Source of the DNA: Mucilaginibacter sp.
GTDB taxonomy: Bacteria; Bacteroidota; Bacteroidia; Sphingobacteriales; Sphingobacteriaceae
Assembly (NCBI RefSeq): GCF_025359345.1
Contig: NZ_JANYGQ010000022.1
Location: forward strand, 248,001-312,000
DNA length: 64,000 bases
Direction of reading: 5' to 3'
Under the pieces are notes generated by a model. That model was not told the DNA's origin. It saw only the letters and a program-made list of their open reading frames with translations, and ran no database searches. This document shows, piece after piece, positions 19,724 through 27,996 of the stretch (its first letter is position 1; each line of letters begins with the position of its first letter). A program made the position numbers and the translations under genes.

Positions 19724-20788
19724 TCAATTTATGCTTTCCAGCATCTTTATATACAATTCAATCCCTTCCCTAATTTCATCCACATACACAAACTCATCCG
19801 CCGTATGCGACCGTGCCGAATCCCCAGGACCGACTTTAAGCGATGGGATATCCAGCAGCGATTGGTCGGATGTGGTTGGCGAGCCATAGGTTGTACGGCC
19901 CAGCGCAACGCCCGCTTTTACAATCGGGTGCTCTTTATCAATTTTCGACGGTTTTAGGCGAATGGAACGCGGCGTAACATCGCAGCTTACGTGCCGGCGG
20001 ATAATTTCCAATACTTCTTCGTTTCGGTATGCGTCGGTCACCCGCACATCAACTGTAAACATACAGCTTGCCGGCACCACATTATGCTGCGAGCCTGCAT
20101 TGATAATAGTAACGGACATCTTTATCGGCCCAAAAACCTCCGATTCTTCGGGGAAACGGTAAGTGCGGAACCATTCAATATCTGCAAGGGCCTTGTAAAT
20201 GGCGTTCTCACCTTCTTCTCGGGCGGCATGACCGGCTTTGCCGTGGGCCACGCAATCCAGTACCATTAAACCGCGCTCAGCTATGGCCAATTGCATTAAG
20301 GTAGGCTCTCCTACTATGCCGAAATCAAGCTTGCCCAGTTCGGGGATAATCAGTTCGAGCCCGTTGACACCTGATATTTCTTCCTCGGCAGTAGTTGCCA
20401 GGCAGAAATTGTACTTAAGGTTTTCCCTTTCATAAAAGTAAAGGAATACATTTATCAGCGATACCAGGCATCCCCCGGCATCATTACTACCAAGGCCATA
20501 AAGCTTGCCGTCCTCTATTTTTGCGTCGTAGGGGTTGCGGGTATAGCCAGAGTTTGGCTTTACTGTATCATGGTGCGAGTTGAGCAGTATGGTGGGCTTC
20601 GCGACGTCAAAGTGTTTGTTATATGCCCATATATTGTTGAGTTTGCGGTGTGTTTTCACGCCATTATCCCGCAAAAAATGCTCAATTACATCGGCGGTGA
20701 GGTTTTCCTCTTTGCTGAAAGATGGTATGGCTATTAATTGTTGCAACAAGGATATTGCCTGTTGATATAGTGTGTTTGTATCTGTCAT
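19724..20788 (-). CDS. M20-family peptidase/deacetylase, probably an ornithine N-acyl deacetylase of arginine biosynthesis
   Basis: LLNSHHDTVKPN, GSNDAGG, TAEEEISG motifs; adjacent to argH. Confidence 0.85.
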   Translation of the reverse strand: MTDTNTLYQQAISLLQQLIAIPSFSKEENLTADVIEHFLRDNGVKTHRKLNNIWAYNKHFDVAKPTILLNSHHDTVKPNSGYTRNPYDAKIEDGKLYGLGSNDAGGCLVSLINVFLYFYERENLKYNFCLATTAEEEISGVNGLELIIPELGKLDFGIVGEPTLMQLAIAERGLMVLDCVAHGKAGHAAREEGENAIYKALADIEWFRTYRFPEESEVFGPIKMSVTIINAGSQHNVVPASCMFTVDVRVTDAYRNEEVLEIIRRHVSCDVTPRSIRLKPSKIDKEHPIVKAGVALGRTTYGSPTTSDQSLLDIPSLKVGPGDSARSHTADEFVYVDEIREGIELYIKMLESIN

Positions 20789-20991
20789 ATAAATGCAGCT
20801 GCAAAATTAGCGTTTTTTACGAGGCAGATTTGCAAAGTTTAAAAACTTACAATTTGAGAACGTTTTTTTAACACGAGGTAAAAATGTTATATCGTAAAAA
20901 TTCCGGCCAGGTCATTATATTTTTACATGTCAGTCACACATTTCAGCATTTTAAATCTCTATTATTGCGGCTTAAAACGAGAACTCCAACG

Positions 20992-21663
20992 ATGAAAAAA
21001 ATATTTGTGCTAGCCACCCTGCTATCTGCCCTGATTATTAATACTGTCTCCGCACAAACTTCCAAAGTTTATATAAGCAACGGCTACAAATTAACGCTCA
21101 CCAATAACGATGCCACCGTTGACACAGCCGAACTAACCCGGTTGGTTAAAACATTTTATATTGTTTACCCCAAACTGGCTGCCGAGTATAACCCCGGCAC
21201 GCTTAAAGAAGTAAAAATGGCGGTTGATACCAGTTACAAAGGGGTAGCAGCTACTGCCGATGGTAAAGTTACCATCGCCTCAAGCTGGCTTCACAAACGC
21301 CCGGAAGATATCGACGTGGTTACCCACGAAGTGATGCACATTGTGCAGGACTATGGAGAAACCGTCGGCCCGGGTTGGCTCACCGAAGGCATTGCCGACT
21401 ATGCACGCAACAAATTCGGCGTAAATAACCCTGCTGCAAAATGGGTATTGCCTGAGTTTAAAGCTACCCAAAACTATGATAATGCCTACCGTGTTACCGC
21501 CCGTTTTTTAGTTTGGATTGAAGAAAAAAAGAAACCCGGACTTGTAAAAGAACTGGACAGCCAGCTAAGAAAACATACCTACACCGATGCCGCCTGGAAA
21601 CAGCAAACCGGCAAAACGGTTGATGAGTTGTGGAAGGAATATGCTGCTAATCCGGCGATATAA
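20992..21663 (+). CDS. Basic secretory protein (BSP)-family putative metallopeptidase
   Basis: Signal peptide MKKIFVLATLLSALIINTVSA; HEVMHIVQDYG zinc motif and GPGWLTEGIADYAR. Confidence 0.85.
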   Translation: MKKIFVLATLLSALIINTVSAQTSKVYISNGYKLTLTNNDATVDTAELTRLVKTFYIVYPKLAAEYNPGTLKEVKMAVDTSYKGVAATADGKVTIASSWLHKRPEDIDVVTHEVMHIVQDYGETVGPGWLTEGIADYARNKFGVNNPAAKWVLPEFKATQNYDNAYRVTARFLVWIEEKKKPGLVKELDSQLRKHTYTDAAWKQQTGKTVDELWKEYAANPAI

Positions 21664-21666
21664 ATT

Positions 21667-21760
21667 CTGAACCTGGATTAAGCGGATTTTGGGATTAACG
21701 GGATTGTGAACAATTAATCCCAATCAGAAAAATCCAAAAATCTGCTTAATCCAGGTTCAG
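21667..21760. repeat. Long foldback element CTGAACCTGGATTAAGCGGATTTT... / ...AAAATCTGCTTAATCCAGGTTCAG
   Basis: Outer arms of 24 nt match with one mismatch; fills the gap between convergent stop codons at 21663 and 21764. Confidence 0.88.
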
Positions 21761-21763
21761 ATA

Positions 21764-23062
21764 TTAATCCTCAATTTTTGAATGCTTGCGGGTATCGTTC
21801 ATAGTAACATACAAAATCAGCGAAAGCACAATACAAATGGTAACGTACCAGTAAAACCATTCGGCGTGATGGTCATTTTTAAACCAGAGGGCTATGTACT
21901 CGGCGGTACCGCCGAATAATGATACAGCTATGGCGTATGGGAACCCTACACCCAGGGCCCGCACATTTGCCGGGAACAGCTCCGCTTTTACCACGGCATT
22001 AATGGAGGTATAGCCGCTAACGATAATCAGCGCACACATAATCAAAGCAAAAGCTATCCAAACATCTTTGGTATGCGTAAGTGCTGTAAGTATAGGCACA
22101 GTGGTCAAAGTCCCCAGCACACCAAAACCAATCAGCAATGGCTTGCGGCCAATTTTATCAGACAATAAGCCAAATACAGGCTGAAGCAGCATAAACCCTA
22201 CCAATGTAAGCGTTGATATGAGTGTGGCGCTGTTTTTTGAAAACCCGGATGTGTTTACCAAAAACTTTTGCATGTAGGTGGTGAAGGTGTAAAATGCAAC
22301 GGTGCCGCCAACAGTTAAACCAATAACGGTTAATACCGCCCTTGGATGTTCGGCCAGTGCCTTAATGGTTCCGCGGTTTGAGCGCGTTTTAACATCCTCA
22401 TCAATAGTTACCGATTCCTGCAAACTGCGCCGTAAATACATTACCGTTACCGCCAGCACAGCACCTATTGCAAAGGGTATCCGCCAGCCCCATGTGTGTA
22501 ACTCTTTATCTGTTAAAAAAGCCCGTTGCAATAACACCAATACACCCAATGCCAGCAATTGCCCCATTATCAGCGTAACGTATTGAAAACTTGAATAAAA
22601 CCCACGGTGTTTTTTTGTGGCCATTTCGCTAAGGTAGGTAGCGCTGGTACCGTACTCGCCGCCAACGCTAAGGCCTTGTATTATGCGGGCCAGTACCAGG
22701 ATAAAAGGTGCCGCAACGCCTATTTGCTTGTAACCAGGCGAAATCGCAATAATCAATGAACCTACACTCATTAACAACACCGACAAAGTCAATGCAGCCT
22801 TGCGGCCCTTCCGGTCGGCATAAGTTCCCATTACCCAGCCTCCAATTGGTCGCATTAAAAAACCTATAGCAAAAATACCTGCTGTGTTTAACAGCTGTAC
22901 CGTTTCGTTTTCCTTTGGAAAAAAGGAGCCCGAAAAATATAAAGAGAAGGCCGTGTAAACATACCAGTCGTACCATTCAACCAAATTGCCTAATGAGCCA
23001 CCTATGATAGATCGGATGCGCCCGCCGGTTGTTTGGGGTACGTTTGTCGATTGGTTTTGCAT
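21764..23062 (-). CDS. MFS transporter, metabolite:H+ symporter (KgtP/ProP-like)
   Basis: GSLGNLVEWYDWYVYTAFSLYFSG, GFLMRPIGGWVMGTYADRKGRK, GEYGTSATYLSEM. Confidence 0.9.
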   Translation of the reverse strand: MQNQSTNVPQTTGGRIRSIIGGSLGNLVEWYDWYVYTAFSLYFSGSFFPKENETVQLLNTAGIFAIGFLMRPIGGWVMGTYADRKGRKAALTLSVLLMSVGSLIIAISPGYKQIGVAAPFILVLARIIQGLSVGGEYGTSATYLSEMATKKHRGFYSSFQYVTLIMGQLLALGVLVLLQRAFLTDKELHTWGWRIPFAIGAVLAVTVMYLRRSLQESVTIDEDVKTRSNRGTIKALAEHPRAVLTVIGLTVGGTVAFYTFTTYMQKFLVNTSGFSKNSATLISTLTLVGFMLLQPVFGLLSDKIGRKPLLIGFGVLGTLTTVPILTALTHTKDVWIAFALIMCALIIVSGYTSINAVVKAELFPANVRALGVGFPYAIAVSLFGGTAEYIALWFKNDHHAEWFYWYVTICIVLSLILYVTMNDTRKHSKIED

Positions 23063-23214
23063 AATTTAGCTGGTGCCGTATTGTTTAAGTTTCGCCATAA
23101 ATCTATAATTTTTTAACAGGATAATAATACCGGTGAATAAAATTGTCGGGCAGGTGCATAGCTGGAATTTTTATTTAATTTTAGGCAATATAAACCCTGG
23201 TTACAATTTAAATA

Positions 23215-23844
23215 ATGGATGATAATTTCAAGTTTCGGGCATCAATGCGGTCAGACGACGAACTTCGTGAACGCGTTGACAACCGCGAAAAATATTTACC
23301 TGAAACTGTAGAAGCTTCGGTCGAGGAATTAAAAATACGAGGCTTTGAGTTCTCGGAAGACGAGGACCGTGTAATAGCCGAAGATATGCAGGCCCGTAGA
23401 GACATTGCGGCAGCTAATGGTAATTCGGGAGGATTTAACAGGATCGACAAGGGCTTATACATTGAAGACCCGGACGCACCGGAGTATTATACAAAAAGAA
23501 TTATTGTTATTTTCTCTATGCTCTTCAGCGTTTTATTTGGCTCGATATTGATGGCCATTAACCTGAGTAAAACGCAAAATGCAGCCAAAGCAGTTTTGGT
23601 TGTGCTGTATGGTTTTGCGTTTACTGCAGTTGTGGCAATAATCGCCGCGAATTATAACATTAACACCGGCATCGCTATCATATCAGGCTATATTGGCGCC
23701 TATACTATGGAACTTTTATTTTGGAACCGTTACATCGGCGCAACAACTTTATACCGCCCGAAACCATTCTGGATTCCTTTGATTATTGGCCTGGCATTTA
23801 GCGCTGCACTTATATACCTTATTATTAAATACGGAAAAGTATGA
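23215..23844 (+). CDS. Hypothetical membrane protein
   Basis: Soluble N-terminus plus four or so TM helices; overlaps the next ORF by 4 nt. Confidence 0.65.
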   Translation: MDDNFKFRASMRSDDELRERVDNREKYLPETVEASVEELKIRGFEFSEDEDRVIAEDMQARRDIAAANGNSGGFNRIDKGLYIEDPDAPEYYTKRIIVIFSMLFSVLFGSILMAINLSKTQNAAKAVLVVLYGFAFTAVVAIIAANYNINTGIAIISGYIGAYTMELLFWNRYIGATTLYRPKPFWIPLIIGLAFSAALIYLIIKYGKV

Positions 23845-24656
23845 AAAAGCTATTACTTCTTTTGTGCCTGCTTCACATTGTTGTGGGACTAACCTACGCC
23901 CAGCAGAAAAAAGTCCCTTACGGCAACAACCCTGCCGCCGGCAGGTATTATAACATACGTGGTATTAAAATGTATGTTGAAGTTTATGGCCAGGGCAAGC
24001 CACTACTGCTAACACATGGTAATGGCGGCAGTATTTTTGCATTTCGCAAAAACATCTCCTATTTCGCAAAAAAATATAAAGTAATTGCGGTGGACAGTCG
24101 CGCACATGGCAAATCGACTGATGGGCGCGATTCATTAAGCTTTGAGATGATGGCCGATGATTTTGCAACATTATTGGATACCATGCACATTGCTAAAAGT
24201 TACGTACTTGGCTGGAGCGACGGCGGCATTAACGCCATATTGATGGCTATGCGGCACCCGGATAAAGTAATAAGGTTTGCCGCCACCGGTGCCAATTTGT
24301 GGCCCGATTCAACTGCATTAACTCCTGCCACATGGAAAGACATGCGTGATTATTATGGCAAAAACAAGGATAAAAAGTGGACCACCGCCAAAGAAAAAAA
24401 CAACTGGAAAATATTTATGCTCGACTGGCTGCAGCCAAACGTAAAACTTTCGGCGCTAAAGACCATCAAATGTCCGTCACTTATCATCTGCGGCGACCAC
24501 GACCTGATACCCATTGAGCATACGGCTGCCATTTATGAAAACATTGCCAAAGCCTATATGTGGGTGGTACCCAACTCGGGCCACGGTACGCTGATTGAGC
24601 ATACCGATGAGTTTAACAAAAAGGTAGACGACTTTTTTATGGGGAAGGGTTTCTGA
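23841..24656 (+). CDS. Secreted alpha/beta-fold hydrolase
   Basis: LLTHGNGGS, VDSRAHGKSTDG, LGWSDGG nucleophile elbow, NSGHGT. Confidence 0.9.
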   Translation: MKKLLLLLCLLHIVVGLTYAQQKKVPYGNNPAAGRYYNIRGIKMYVEVYGQGKPLLLTHGNGGSIFAFRKNISYFAKKYKVIAVDSRAHGKSTDGRDSLSFEMMADDFATLLDTMHIAKSYVLGWSDGGINAILMAMRHPDKVIRFAATGANLWPDSTALTPATWKDMRDYYGKNKDKKWTTAKEKNNWKIFMLDWLQPNVKLSALKTIKCPSLIICGDHDLIPIEHTAAIYENIAKAYMWVVPNSGHGTLIEHTDEFNKKVDDFFMGKGF

Positions 24657-24676
24657 TATCGATATCAAAAAAGCAG

Positions 24677-24699
24677 CCCCTCTCTAAAAAAGAGAGGGG
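24677..24699. terminator. Hairpin CCCCTCTCT-AAAAA-AGAGAGGGG downstream of hydrolase
   Basis: Perfect 9-bp stem, short A-rich loop; no long T-run follows. Confidence 0.55.
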
Positions 24700-24868
24700 G
24701 CCTAACAACAACAACTCAGCATATTGCATTAAAAGTCCGCTCCCTCTCACTGGAGCAGATTATTTGCCGCAATTTTTTTTATAGCATTTATTAAGGTGCA
24801 TAGCCTTCCCGGTTGGGATAAAGCTTTTTATCTCAATAAAATATCAAATCAAACTTATATAGGTAACA

Positions 24869-25126
24869 TCACCCCGTCTTTCGACCGGCTGACTGCCCTT
24901 CTTGTCCGGGCCATGGGGTAAATTGTTTATCGATAATCTCGCCGATTTCGTCAATCGGGATTATCTCTGTTCCGAAAAGGTGTTGTACGCGTTTCCATAT
25001 CCCATAATCGTTTTTAGTGATGATGTGGCAGGTTGCGTAGTTAAACACACTAAAGGTATATTTATCCGCATTGTTGCGTAATATCCTAAAGGTTTGGTCG
25101 CGTATAATTATTTCTATTGCACTCAT
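24869..25126 (-). CDS. Hypothetical 85-aa protein
   Basis: Plausible small ORF without antisense competitor; no recognised domain. Confidence 0.4.
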   Translation of the reverse strand: MSAIEIIIRDQTFRILRNNADKYTFSVFNYATCHIITKNDYGIWKRVQHLFGTEIIPIDEIGEIIDKQFTPWPGQEGQSAGRKTG

Positions 25127-25270
25127 GGTTTAGTTAAGACAAATTTAACCCGTAATGCAGTAGCACACAAATAATTAAGGGGGGTATTTTAACCCAATTT
25201 CAGGGGGGTGTTTTAACGGGGTAGGTTTGGGTTATTTAACGGTATGGGAAAGAAAAGACATTGAAAAATT

Positions 25271-25399
25271 TGTCAATTGCGAGCGAGGAACGAGCGCGGC
25301 AACCGCGAACTTTACAGAGCAGATTGAACGGTAGCTGAACTGCACTGCGGTTGTGCACGGCGTGCGGCTGCCTCCGCTGGTTAGCGGATCGCAATGACA
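25271..25399. repeat. Interspersed foldback family A, copy 4
   Basis: tgtcaattgcgagcgaggaacgagcgcggcaaccgcgaac ... gcaatgaca. Confidence 0.8.
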
Positions 25400-25415
25400 T
25401 GTCGGGCGTTCTAAA

Positions 25416-26417
25416 TTATTTATCCACTAACTTCATCGCCCCATCGGCATAACGCATGCCTGTGTTTGGATATTTATCCATAACGGCCTGTATATCCTGC
25501 AATTCGCTAACAGAAAGATCAATATCAACAGCGGCTGCGTTTTCGCGCAGGTATTTCGTTTTTTTGGTGCCGGGGATGGGGATAATATCCTCCCCCTGTG
25601 CCAGTACCCAGGCTATAGCTAACTGTGCGGGCGTACATTTTTTTTGAGCGGCCAATTCAGCAAAAGCGGCAGCCAGGTTTTGGTTATTGTCTTTATAGTC
25701 ATCACCAAACCGTGGCAGGGTTTTACGAAAATCTGTACTGCTCAACTCATCAAGGTTCAGCGTGTTGGTTATCAATCCGCGTGAAAGGGGGCTAAAGGGC
25801 ACCAGCGAAATACCCAGTTCACGGCAGACAGGCAAAATACCTGCTTCCACATCGCGCGTTAATAATGAATATTCGCTTTGCAGGGCCGCTATCGGGTGTA
25901 CGGCATAAGCCTTACGTATCGACGCAGCCGAGGCTTCAGACAAACCCAGGTAACGCACTTTCCCCTCTTTCACCAACTCAGCCATCGCCCCTACCGTTTC
26001 TTCAACAGGTATATTGGGATCGATGCGGTGCGCGTAGTATAAATCTATGGTATCAATGTTCAGGCGTTTAAGGCTGCGTTCGCAAGCTTGTTTCAGATAA
26101 GCTGGCGAGCAATCGACATATGAACCAGAAGCACCGGGGTATGCATCGTTCCCCTCCCGTTGCCTGAAGCCAAATTTAGTAGCTATAAATATTTTGCTGC
26201 GATTTAAGGATAGCACTTTTGAAAGCAGTTCTTCGTTTTTTCCATTGGCATACACGTCGGCGGTGTCCCAAAAGTTTATACCAAGGTCGATAGCGAGGTG
26301 TAAAGTCGCTATTGATTCTTTATCGTCGAAAGTGCCGTAGCCGTGGTTCATGCCCATGCAGCCCAAGCCGATCGCTGATAATTTTTCGCCGGTTTTGCCA
26401 AGTTCCCTGGTTTTCAT
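25416..26417 (-). CDS. Aldo/keto reductase
   Basis: [64 protein letters not shown]. Confidence 0.95.
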   Translation of the reverse strand: MKTRELGKTGEKLSAIGLGCMGMNHGYGTFDDKESIATLHLAIDLGINFWDTADVYANGKNEELLSKVLSLNRSKIFIATKFGFRQREGNDAYPGASGSYVDCSPAYLKQACERSLKRLNIDTIDLYYAHRIDPNIPVEETVGAMAELVKEGKVRYLGLSEASAASIRKAYAVHPIAALQSEYSLLTRDVEAGILPVCRELGISLVPFSPLSRGLITNTLNLDELSSTDFRKTLPRFGDDYKDNNQNLAAAFAELAAQKKCTPAQLAIAWVLAQGEDIIPIPGTKKTKYLRENAAAVDIDLSVSELQDIQAVMDKYPNTGMRYADGAMKLVDK

Positions 26418-26541
26418 AGTTGATGTTTTTACAAATATAATAATCGTAAAACCATTGAAAGCGCGTAATATTTGTCATACTACTCTGTCCAGTTTCATGC
26501 AATTGTCAAAATGAGTGCATAAACACGTTTTTATTAAATAC

Positions 26542-26553
26542 ATGTTTAAACAT
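26542..26553. promoter_or_regulatory. 12-bp perfect palindrome ATGTTTAAACAT, candidate operator
   Basis: Lies in the divergent AKR/yceI intergenic region just upstream of TATCTTTG. Confidence 0.4.
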
Positions 26554-26557
26554 ATAT

Positions 26558-26565
26558 TATCTTTG
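26558..26565 (+). promoter_or_regulatory. Bacteroidetes-type -7 element TAnnTTTG (TATCTTTG) upstream of YceI
   Basis: Exact match to the TAnnTTTG consensus about 41 bp before the ATG; -33 element not clear. Confidence 0.45.
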
Positions 26566-26606
26566 ACCCAACAAAAAATAAAAACTCTAAAAAAGAAAAA
26601 ACAATC

Positions 26607-27179
26607 ATGAAAAAATTATTCATTATAGCCGCAGCCGCTTTATTAAACACTGCCGCTTTTGCACAAACCACCTGGAATGTCGACCGTGCACACTCAAAGT
26701 TAACTTTCACTGCTACCCACTTATTGGTATCGGATGTTGACGGCGAATTCAAAGATTTTTCGGCAAGCATTGTAGCTGCAAAACCTGATTTCAGTGATGC
26801 TAAATTTACCCTTACAGCTAACACCGCTTCGGTAAACACCGGTGTTGACCAACGCGACGGTCACCTTAAATCAGCCGACTTTTTTGATGTTGCAAATTTC
26901 CCAACATTAACATTTACTACTACTGGCGTTACAAAAGTATCTGATAACAAATACAAGCTTAATGGTAACCTTACTATACATGGTGTTACCAAACCAGTTG
27001 CTTTCGACCTTTGGTACCGCGGAACAATAGCCGGAATGGGTGGCAAACCTGATGCTGGTTTCCAGATTACAGGTACCATCAAACGTGCCGATTTTAACTT
27101 AGGTTCAAAATTTGGAAATGCCATGATCAGCGACGAAATTGCTGTTAAAGCAAACGGCGAGTTCGGGCAGGCGAAATAA
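26607..27179 (+). CDS. YceI-family protein, secreted
   Basis: Signal peptide; WNVDRAHSKLTFTATHLLVSDVDGEFKDF, HLKSADFFDVANFPTLTF, GKLTIHGVTKPV-type block. Confidence 0.95.
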   Translation: MKKLFIIAAAALLNTAAFAQTTWNVDRAHSKLTFTATHLLVSDVDGEFKDFSASIVAAKPDFSDAKFTLTANTASVNTGVDQRDGHLKSADFFDVANFPTLTFTTTGVTKVSDNKYKLNGNLTIHGVTKPVAFDLWYRGTIAGMGGKPDAGFQITGTIKRADFNLGSKFGNAMISDEIAVKANGEFGQAK

Positions 27180-27182
27180 GGT

Positions 27183-27247
27183 ATTAGAGGTTGGAGATTA
27201 GTGAATGGGACTTGTGTTTATGTATGGTTAGTCTCCAACCCCTAATT
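27183..27247. repeat. Foldback element ATTAGAGGTTGGAGATTAG / GTTAGTCTCCAACCCCTAAT
   Basis: Inverted arms at 27183-27201 and 27228-27247; same family as 1300-1366. Confidence 0.7.
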
Positions 27248-27255
27248 AATATCTG

Positions 27256-27288
27256 AGCAGCGTTGTGGAAACATAGCGCTGCTTTTTT
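27256..27288 (+). terminator. Rho-independent-like terminator downstream of yceI
   Basis: AGCAGCG ... CGCTGCT followed by TTTTTT. Confidence 0.65.
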
Positions 27289-27317
27289 GTTTAAGCAGAT
27301 TTTTCGGACGTTACAGC

Positions 27318-27773
27318 TTACCTCACCCGCACAAATGTCATCGTTTTCCCGATAAACTTAAAATGCCAGTAGCCTTTCACCTTTAGTTCCCCTTTTTTAT
27401 CAATATACGCAGCAGAGTTCCATTCTTTACCGTGCTTCGAATCGTAGATTACCCCATTCTCCCAGCTGTCGGTACCTGGCTGGTATTCCAGGTCGCGCAA
27501 AATACTCAGACCTAATATTTTGCGGCTTTGCAGTTTAGGATCGGGGTTATGGCGGTCGGTCCAGTAATCCATTGGTTTGCCGCCGGTTTCGCTGAACCAT
27601 ATAATTTTCGCCGTAAATTCCGACCCTTCCATCGACACCTGTATGCGTAAAGTCTTCTCCAGGTTTTCCCATCTGCCGCAAATTCTTTCATCCGGTTTAA
27701 CCGGGTGTCCCTTTGAAGAGACGGTTGTTAAGATAAAAAAGGCAATAAAGGCAAGAAAACGTCTGATGAGCAT
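27318..27773 (-). CDS. DUF2147 domain-containing protein
   Basis: GRWENLEKTLRIQV..., NPDPKLQSRKILGLSILRDLEY, NGVIYDSKHGKEWNSAAYI, LKVKGYW. Confidence 0.88.
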   Translation of the reverse strand: MLIRRFLAFIAFFILTTVSSKGHPVKPDERICGRWENLEKTLRIQVSMEGSEFTAKIIWFSETGGKPMDYWTDRHNPDPKLQSRKILGLSILRDLEYQPGTDSWENGVIYDSKHGKEWNSAAYIDKKGELKVKGYWHFKFIGKTMTFVRVR

Positions 27774-27966
27774 GTTTACAGTTATTTACTGTATACAGGC
27801 AATGTTGATGCCAGTTGAAATTTCCCTCGGTATAATCTTTCCCGACACAATTTTTGTTTGGTATGCCGAACTACTTTACTGACTTTCCGGATTTCCAGGA
27901 CTTTCGGACTTCTTCCAACCACAAACTTTTTACATCACTACAATAGTGTGTCTCCTACACAACGCC

Positions 27967-27974
27967 TATATTTG
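27967..27974 (+). promoter_or_regulatory. Candidate -7 element TATATTTG upstream of GH3
   Basis: Exact TAnnTTTG, 22 nt before the GH3 ATG; -33 not resolved. Confidence 0.35.
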
Positions 27975-27996
27975 AAATACCAATTATCCTGTCCCT

